Source: Alkalicoccobacillus murimartini
GTDB lineage: Bacteria > Bacillota > Bacilli > Bacillales > Bacillaceae_D
NCBI RefSeq assembly: GCF_030813245.1
Contig: NZ_JAUSUA010000003.1
Coordinates: 1 to 64,000 of the forward strand
Direction of reading: 5' to 3'
DNA: 64,000 bases
Below, one piece after another: positions 60,018 to 64,000 of this stretch (the first letter of the stretch is position 1; each line of letters starts with the position of its first letter). The notes under the pieces are model-generated. The model had not been told where the DNA came from. It saw only the letters and a list, made by a program, of their open reading frames with translations, and did not search any database. The position numbers and the translations under genes were made by a program.

Positions 60018-60668
60018 ATGGAAGCTATACTTATTGCATTACTTCGCACAGCTATTGTTTTTTTCATGATTCTGTTTTTCTTTCGTTTAACGGGTAAAAA
60101 AGATATTGGAGAAATTAGTGTTCTTGATATTGTGGTTACACTCTTAATTGTTGATATAGCGGTCATCATGATTGAGGACACAAACATTCCAATTTTAAAA
60201 GGTTTGGCTCCGGTACTCTTATTGTTTGCGATTCAGTATACATTTTCTCGCCTTTCTTTAAAGAACCAGAAGTTTCGAGATATAGTGGATGGAAGACCGG
60301 TCCTTATTATTCGAGAAGGTGAGCTTCAACAGGAGAATATGAAGAAGCAATCATACAATCTAGATGATGTGTTACTTCAACTCCGAACAAAAGATATTTT
60401 TGATATTCGTGAGGTGGAGTATGCGTTGTTAGAGACTTCAGGCGCATTATCGGTTTACAAAAAAGGAGATCAATATCCCTTTTCTTTGCCATTCATTTTA
60501 GATGGGATGGTTCAAGAAGAGCATTTAAGTATCCTTGGAAAATCTTCTGATTGGCTAAAGAAAGAATTAGAGGCAAGAGGATATTCCAACTTTGAAGATG
60601 TGTTCTATTGTGGATTCACGAAAGAAAAGTATTTGTATATTGCTCCGAGAATTACCGATCAGAGTTAA
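60018..60668 (+). CDS. DUF421 (YetF/YdfS-type) membrane protein
   Basis: ATG preceded by GGAAGGGGA. The 216-residue protein has three helices in the first 80 residues with the family signature FFFRLTGKKDIGEISVLDIV. Cytoplasmic YetF-type domains follow (GRPVLIIREGELQQENMKKQ, LDDVLLQLRTKDIFDIREVE, YALLETSGALSVYKK). The family is linked to spore and membrane functions without a defined activity. Its 3' end overlaps the convergent gene by 17 nt. Confidence 0.88.
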   Translation: MEAILIALLRTAIVFFMILFFFRLTGKKDIGEISVLDIVVTLLIVDIAVIMIEDTNIPILKGLAPVLLLFAIQYTFSRLSLKNQKFRDIVDGRPVLIIREGELQQENMKKQSYNLDDVLLQLRTKDIFDIREVEYALLETSGALSVYKKGDQYPFSLPFILDGMVQEEHLSILGKSSDWLKKELEARGYSNFEDVFYCGFTKEKYLYIAPRITDQS

Positions 60669-60993
60669 AAAAAGAGCGTACATTCATTTGGAGAACTTCT
60701 TCAAGATCCTCTAGACGAATAAGATAATAATCAATATCAGCGGGCATTGAGACTTCTAGATCTTTTGAGGCTTGATCAGTATGTAAGATGAATTGATTCT
60801 GATCGGCAGGTCTTATTGCAAGTGCAGCCTGAGTGATTGTGACAATGGTTAGCTCATCATGGAAATCTTCAGCTTCCATTCGTTCAAAAGGAGCGGATAG
60901 GTTAACGGTTAGTGAACCAAATGTGTTGGGTGCAGGAAGTAGCAGCCATTGTGGCAGAAGGTTCCCGTCTAGTTCTTCGTAATAGACTTTCAT
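60652..60993 (-). CDS. uncharacterised 113-residue protein
   Basis: ATG 60993 follows GAGGAGTG; the longer frame from 61065 has no site. The acidic soluble protein begins MKVYYEELDGNLLPQWLLLP and shows FGSLTVNLSAPFERMEAEDF and ADIDYYLIRLEDLEEVLQMN. Strand-rich and without catalytic motifs. No family recognised. It overlaps the DUF421 gene tail to tail. Confidence 0.6.
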   Translation of the reverse strand: MKVYYEELDGNLLPQWLLLPAPNTFGSLTVNLSAPFERMEAEDFHDELTIVTITQAALAIRPADQNQFILHTDQASKDLEVSMPADIDYYLIRLEDLEEVLQMNVRSFFNSDR

Positions 60994-61187
60994 ACCATCA
61001 CTCCTCTGTGTATTCATATGTACAGTATAAAGCACAAACAACCAAGTAAAAAAGAGCCGTCTCAATTTGGGTGCATTCTTGTAAGAATGGCCTTGAAATG
61101 AGACAACCCTTTATATTTTATGGCATACAGAATTTCACCAATACTTCTGTATTAAAAGAATTGGTGAGTCGTACATACTACCTCTTA

Positions 61188-61376
61188 TTATTTACAATAA
61201 GAAGCACCAATGATAACAAGTAGGATGAAAAGAACAACGATTAGTGCAAAGCCGTTGCCACAACCGCCGCTGTAACCTCCTACAGGTCCTTGCTGTCCGT
61301 AACCGTAACCACCGCCACAACCATAATCACAACCGCCGCCGTAGTTACCACCGCCATTACCACCGAAGAAGCCCAT
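61188..61376 (-). CDS. YjcZ-family sporulation peptide
   Basis: ATG 61376 with AAGGCGGTG upstream. The 62-residue protein is extremely rich in Gly and Tyr with Cys (GGNGGGNYGGGCDYGCGGGY) and ends in the hydrophobic FALIVVLFILLVIIGASY characteristic of YjcZ proteins. They are made late in sporulation and sit in spore layers or membranes. A single gene. Confidence 0.88.
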   Translation of the reverse strand: MGFFGGNGGGNYGGGCDYGCGGGYGYGQQGPVGGYSGGCGNGFALIVVLFILLVIIGASYCK

Positions 61377-61468
61377 GCGTACACCGCCTTTCAAAGGGAA
61401 TACTTTACTTTATGCAATGACTAACATTTGGCTACGGATGTGGGCTTATTTTTAAATGATCGGGCTAA

Positions 61469-61651
61469 TTACCTACTTTTAGTCAGCTGGCTTTTCTTCA
61501 GGCCTGTTACCGCTCCAACAAGATTTATATCGATACCGTAATCAAGCATACATTCAGCTACTTCGAGCTTGGTTTCTTCTCTTGTGGAATACCGGACTCG
61601 TTCTAATACAGCAAGGAAATCAGCCTGTGTAAGCTGTGCCTCCGACTTCAT
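61469..61651 (-). CDS. small SOS-box-controlled protein
   Basis: ATG with AAAGGATG upstream. The 60-residue helical protein reads SEAQLTQADFLAVLERVRYS and then CMLDYGIDINLVGAVTGLKK. The second half resembles the short helix-turn-helix tail of Rpn/PD-(D/E)XK transposase-like proteins. A LexA-like box lies just upstream, so it may be damage-induced. Function unknown. Confidence 0.6.
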   Translation of the reverse strand: MKSEAQLTQADFLAVLERVRYSTREETKLEVAECMLDYGIDINLVGAVTGLKKSQLTKSR

Positions 61652-61686
61652 AAATCATCATCCTTTAGCGTTTCTTTTTAGTATAA

Positions 61687-61700
61687 CGAATGTATGTTCG
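61687..61700. promoter_or_regulatory. LexA-like box
   Basis: Minus strand CGAACATACATTCG, one base from the symmetric GAAC-N4-GTTC box. Its core is identical to the copy at 47339-47352. TTATACT follows immediately as a -10 for the 60-residue gene. Confidence 0.65.
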
Positions 61701-61813
61701 TATGGAAAGCAGAAAATAATAGAAATATTTTTGAAAAAAGTTTTGAAAAACGCTTGTCTTATTTATATGGATTGGGTATAATACTTTTTGTCAGTGTTTC
61801 AGACACTTGATCT

Positions 61814-61885
61814 GGCCCGTTGGTCAAGCGGTTAAGACACCGCCCTTTCACGGCGGTATCACGGGTTCGATTCCCGTACGGGTCA
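61814..61885 (+). tRNA. tRNA-Glu (TTC)
   Basis: Acceptor arms GGCCCGT / ACGGGTC, anticodon stem CCGCC / GGCGG with loop CTTTCAC, T-arm ACGGGTTCGATTCCCGT. No encoded CCA. First of five tRNAs upstream of sigW. Confidence 0.94.
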
Positions 61886-62063
61886 TCATTATCTAATTGA
61901 TATTGAGCGAATGACGAAAAGATTCGCAGCGTATCTAAGTTGGCAAGAAGAAGCAAGAAGGTCGAGGACATGAGTTTTTGAAGAAGAGAGCGTACCTTAG
62001 TACGTGACTGACTGAAAAAACGTAATGGACGAAGAGATTCGTAGCTTATTCGCAGCCAAAAGT
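61886..62063. other. tRNA-Glu to tRNA-Val spacer with a repeated motif
   Basis: GACGAAAAGATTCGCAGCGTAT (61911-61932) recurs as GACGAAGAGATTCGTAGCTTAT near 62029-62050. GCGTACC / GGTACG-type inverted elements (GTACCTTAGTAC at 61992-62003) lie between. This kind of conserved spacer is seen between Bacillus tRNA genes. No gene is present. Confidence 0.5.
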
Positions 62064-62139
62064 GGAGGATTAGCTCAGCTGGGAGAGCATCTGCCTTACA
62101 AGCAGAGGGTCGGCGGTTCGAGCCCGTCATCCTCCACCA
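62064..62139 (+). tRNA. tRNA-Val (TAC)
   Basis: Acceptor arms GGAGGAT / ATCCTCC, anticodon stem TCTGC / GCAGA with TAC, CCA encoded. Confidence 0.94.
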
Positions 62140-62164
62140 TTTATTTTTTCAACATCTTTAAGCT

Positions 62165-62249
62165 GGAGGGGTAGCGAAGTGGCTAAACGCGGCGGACTGT
62201 AAATCCGCTCCCTACGGGTTCGGCAGTTCGAATCTGCCCCCCTCCACCA
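62165..62249 (+). tRNA. tRNA-Tyr (GTA)
   Basis: Class II tRNA with long variable arm (CCCTACGGGTTCGGC region), acceptor arms GGAGGGG / CCCCTCC, anticodon GTA and encoded CCA. Confidence 0.94.
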
Positions 62250-62256
62250 TTTTTGT

Positions 62257-62331
62257 TGGGCTATAGCCAAGCGGTAAGGCAACGGATTTTGATTCCGTCA
62301 TTCCCTGGTTCGATCCCAGGTAGCCCAGCCA
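62257..62331 (+). tRNA. tRNA-Gln (TTG)
   Basis: Acceptor arms TGGGCTA / TAGCCCA, anticodon loop TTTTGAT giving TTG, T-arm CCTGGTTCGATCCCAGG, encoded CCA. Confidence 0.94.
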
Positions 62332-62360
62332 TTTTTTAAAAGGCACCACTAAGTAAACAT

Positions 62361-62433
62361 GAGCCATTAGCTCAGTTGGTAGAGCATCTGACTTTTAATC
62401 AGAGGGTCGAAGGTTCGAATCCTTCATGGCTCA
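62361..62433 (+). tRNA. tRNA-Lys (TTT)
   Basis: Acceptor arms GAGCCAT / ATGGCTC, anticodon stem TCTGA / TCAGA with TTT, T-arm AAGGTTCGAATCCTT. Last of the cluster. Confidence 0.94.
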
Positions 62434-62477
62434 CTCTTTTTTTATTTTACTAATAAATTAACGAACATTATATAATG

Positions 62478-62519
62478 AGAAGCTTTATCTTCTACTGGGA
62501 GTGAAGCTTCTTTTTTTGT
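62478..62519 (+). terminator. terminator of the tRNA cluster
   Basis: AGAAGCTT / AAGCTTCT stem with an 18-nt loop, then TTTTTTT. Confidence 0.75.
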
Positions 62520-62529
62520 GCACAATAAA

Positions 62530-62557
62530 AAAACATCTCATAAGTTGAGATGTCTAT
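62530..62557 (-). terminator. terminator of the Spo0E-like gene
   Basis: CATCTCA / TGAGATG stem with a 5-nt loop. AAAAAA on its left is the T-run for the minus strand. Confidence 0.75.
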
Positions 62558-62561
62558 GTGA

Positions 62562-62726
62562 CTAGCCTGCAATAGTTGTTTTATATTCATTAAGTAAGTG
62601 ATCTAGCTCTTGGCTACGATTAATCATATCTGGTGAGCTTAGCTCTAATGACAGCGCCATTACGTTTAAGTCGTGGCGTACTCTTTCTATATTTGTTAAG
62701 AGCGTATGTGTAGTCTTTGAAGTCAT
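62562..62726 (-). CDS. Spo0E-family aspartyl-phosphate phosphatase
   Basis: ATG behind GGGGTGATG. The 54-residue protein carries the Spo0E pattern: an N-terminal helix TTHTLLTNIERVRHDLNVMA and the motif SQELDHLLNEY (SxxLD) at about residues 38-48. Such proteins dephosphorylate Spo0A-P and so delay sporulation. Length and helix spacing agree with the family. A single gene with its own terminator. Confidence 0.85.
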   Translation of the reverse strand: MTSKTTHTLLTNIERVRHDLNVMALSLELSSPDMINRSQELDHLLNEYKTTIAG

Positions 62727-62847
62727 TTCACATCACCCCTTTTCTGGGAAAATAGTCCGATTTTAGTGTGGACATTACTTAAGTACCCGATTTTTCTTCA
62801 TCCAAACGTCTTTTTTCTGATAAAATAAAAAAAGTACATATATATTG

Positions 62848-62873
62848 TGAAACTTTTTTATAGCCGGTACGTA
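62848..62873 (+). promoter_or_regulatory. SigW autoregulatory promoter
   Basis: TGAAAC (62848-62853), 16-bp spacer, CGTA (62870-62873): exactly the SigW consensus, 34 bp before the sigW start. Confidence 0.9.
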
Positions 62874-62907
62874 AACGGTACAGATTGAAGCAGTCAGGGG
62901 TATTTCT

Positions 62908-63471
62908 ATGGACACTCTAATAAAGAAATTGATAAAAGAAGTGAAAAAAGGGGACACTGAGGCCTTCAGTGAAATCGTTGATCTATTTAAGGATAAGGTA
63001 TATCAAGTAGCTTATCGAATGGTCGGACATCCTCAAGAAGCACAAGATGTAGCGCAAGAAGCTTTTTTACGTGCCTATACAAACCTTGATAAGTACGACA
63101 TGAATCGCAAATTTTCCACGTGGCTGTTTCGTATCGCGACAAATGTGGCCATTGATCGTCTTAGGAAAAAGAAACCGGATTTTCATCTTGAAGATAAGGT
63201 GAAAGGAACTGAGGGATTGACGTATGAGTCGCAACTTGCGGCTGATCAAGACCTGCCTGAGGATCAAGTGGTAACGTTGGAGATGCAGGAGTGGATTCAA
63301 TCAGAAATTAATCAGTTGCCGCTGAAATACAGGTCGGCCATTATTTTGAAATATATAGAGGATCTCTCACTTAAAGAAATTAGTGAAATCCTTGATATGC
63401 CAATCTCGACAGTGAAAACAAGAATTCATCGAGGGCGAGAGGCACTTCGGAAACGTATGAGGAATGTTTAG
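62908..63471 (+). CDS. sigW: ECF sigma factor SigW
   Basis: ATG with CAGGGG upstream. The 187-residue length equals B. subtilis SigW. Region 2 (FSEIVDLFKDKVYQVAYRMV, DVAQEAFLRAYTNLDKY, FSTWLFRIATNVAIDRLRKK) and region 4 (LPLKYRSAIILKYIEDLSLK, MPISTVKTRIHRGREALRKR) agree closely. It directs the cell-envelope/antimicrobial stress regulon. Its own promoter has the SigW consensus, and rsiW follows by 18 nt. Confidence 0.96.
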   Translation: MDTLIKKLIKEVKKGDTEAFSEIVDLFKDKVYQVAYRMVGHPQEAQDVAQEAFLRAYTNLDKYDMNRKFSTWLFRIATNVAIDRLRKKKPDFHLEDKVKGTEGLTYESQLAADQDLPEDQVVTLEMQEWIQSEINQLPLKYRSAIILKYIEDLSLKEISEILDMPISTVKTRIHRGREALRKRMRNV

Positions 63472-63489
63472 AAAAGGAGGCATATTTCT

Positions 63490-64000
63490 ATGTCGTGCGA
63501 GTCACATGTACAAGGCTTAATTCATAAATATTTAGATGGAGATGCAAGTGAAGTAGAGAAAAACGAACTCTATCTGCATGCTGAGACCTGTGAAGAATGT
63601 GATTTGCATCTTCGTGAGCTAAAGAAAGTCATCGCATTTACGCAAAGTGCGTCTCATATTGAAGCTCCTGCTAATTTTACAAATCAGGTTATGGCGAAAT
63701 TACCGCCTAAAAAGCAATCATTTAAATGGAAAAATCAACTAAGCAAGCATCCGATTTTGGTTGCGGCTGCCATCTTCTTTTTATTAATGTCAGCATCGTT
63801 CTTCACATCTTGGTCAGGAGATGCTGATAAAGTAACGGTTTCTGGCTCGGGTAATATTCAAATCAACAAAGAAACGGGTGTTGTCACAATACCTGCTGGT
63901 GAGACCATTGAAAGCGACCTGGTAGTCCGCAATGGACAATTGGTGGTAGAAGGTAATGTTGAAGGTGACGTTCTTTTAGTCAACAGCAAACCGTACTATG
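63490..64000 (+). CDS. rsiW: anti-sigma-W factor RsiW, truncated by window end
   Basis: ATG behind AAAAGGAGG. The visible 170 residues begin MSCESHVQGLIHKYLDGDAS. They contain the ZAS zinc motif HAETCEEC (HxxxCxxC, about residues 32-39), which binds SigW, and one helix (about 90-107). An outer part follows with repeats like QLVVEGNVEGDV. The anti-sigma is destroyed by regulated proteolysis to release SigW. The C-terminus lies beyond the window. Confidence 0.93.
   Translation, partial: MSCESHVQGLIHKYLDGDASEVEKNELYLHAETCEECDLHLRELKKVIAFTQSASHIEAPANFTNQVMAKLPPKKQSFKWKNQLSKHPILVAAAIFFLLMSASFFTSWSGDADKVTVSGSGNIQINKETGVVTIPAGETIESDLVVRNGQLVVEGNVEGDVLLVNSKPYY

Noticed and set aside
1-64000. Insertion sequences or intact prophage
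   Set aside because: No transposase, integrase, capsid or terminase was seen. The amidase/YvrJ/sigma unit is the only phage-like piece.

Overview
The window looks like chromosome of a spore-forming, low-GC member of the Bacillaceae, probably a soil or alkaliphilic Bacillus relative. The reasons are strong GGAGG-type ribosome binding sites with frequent TTG and GTG starts, a sigW-rsiW pair behind a perfect SigW promoter, frataxin-like Fra, a YjcZ-type sporulation peptide, a Spo0E-family phosphatase, SAM and guanine riboswitches, Bacillus-type LexA boxes, and an rRNA operon end plus two tRNA clusters. The species cannot be named from the sequence alone.

Layout. 1-320: end of 5S rRNA, tRNA-Asn, tRNA-Thr. 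225-3750: accessory strip with small membrane genes and two further, increasingly decayed copies of the tRNA-Thr 3' end, which look like scars of integration. 4.0-8.4 kb: LacI regulator diverging from a sugar ABC importer (binding protein and two permeases, no ATPase). 8.5-20.5 kb: PadR/DUF2812 pair with three phased operators, a possible primase-like protein, a TetR-controlled P450/dehydrogenase pair, Fra, an ECF-type sigma with a membrane partner, two RidA proteins and a metallo-hydrolase. 20.7-31.3 kb: divergent PurA paralogue, LysR/YeiH pair, M29 aminopeptidase, membrane glycosyltransferase, sodium/solute symporter with a cre site. 32-42.3 kb: tandem small paralogues, a YtrA-type ABC operon, GNAT, TetR/VOC genes, class A beta-lactamase-like protein, an SOS-box gene, DUF3137 and LemA. 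42.3-46.1 kb: divergent heparinase-like and DUF2264 genes. 46.4-48.3 kb: lysis-like amidase and YvrJ genes divergent from a split SigO/RsoA-like sigma factor behind two LexA boxes. 49-54.5 kb: SdpI-like gene, SAM-riboswitch monooxygenase/ATP-grasp operon, CopD and CopC. 54.5-61.7 kb: GH78 rhamnosidase with a cre site, guanine-riboswitch amidohydrolase, a 1-kb repeat array, DUF421, YjcZ, SOS-box peptide. 61.8-64 kb: five tRNAs, Spo0E-like gene, sigW and the start of rsiW.

The signal that ordinary annotation misses is a set of seven intergenic arrays. Five carry a TTATCAAGA-like motif (on either strand) and two carry TGCGCGAAAA. In all seven the motif recurs every 19-23 bp, averaging 20.25-20.6 bp, about two turns of B-DNA. 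This is not a multiple of three and has no CRISPR-like repeat. The shared phase in unrelated motifs suggests helically phased binding by some DNA-associated factor. The second candidate system is the LexA-box, split-sigma, YvrJ and amidase locus at 46.4-48.3 kb, which could be a damage-inducible lysis or release module.

All calls rest on reading the sequence and on remembered family features. No database search was run.
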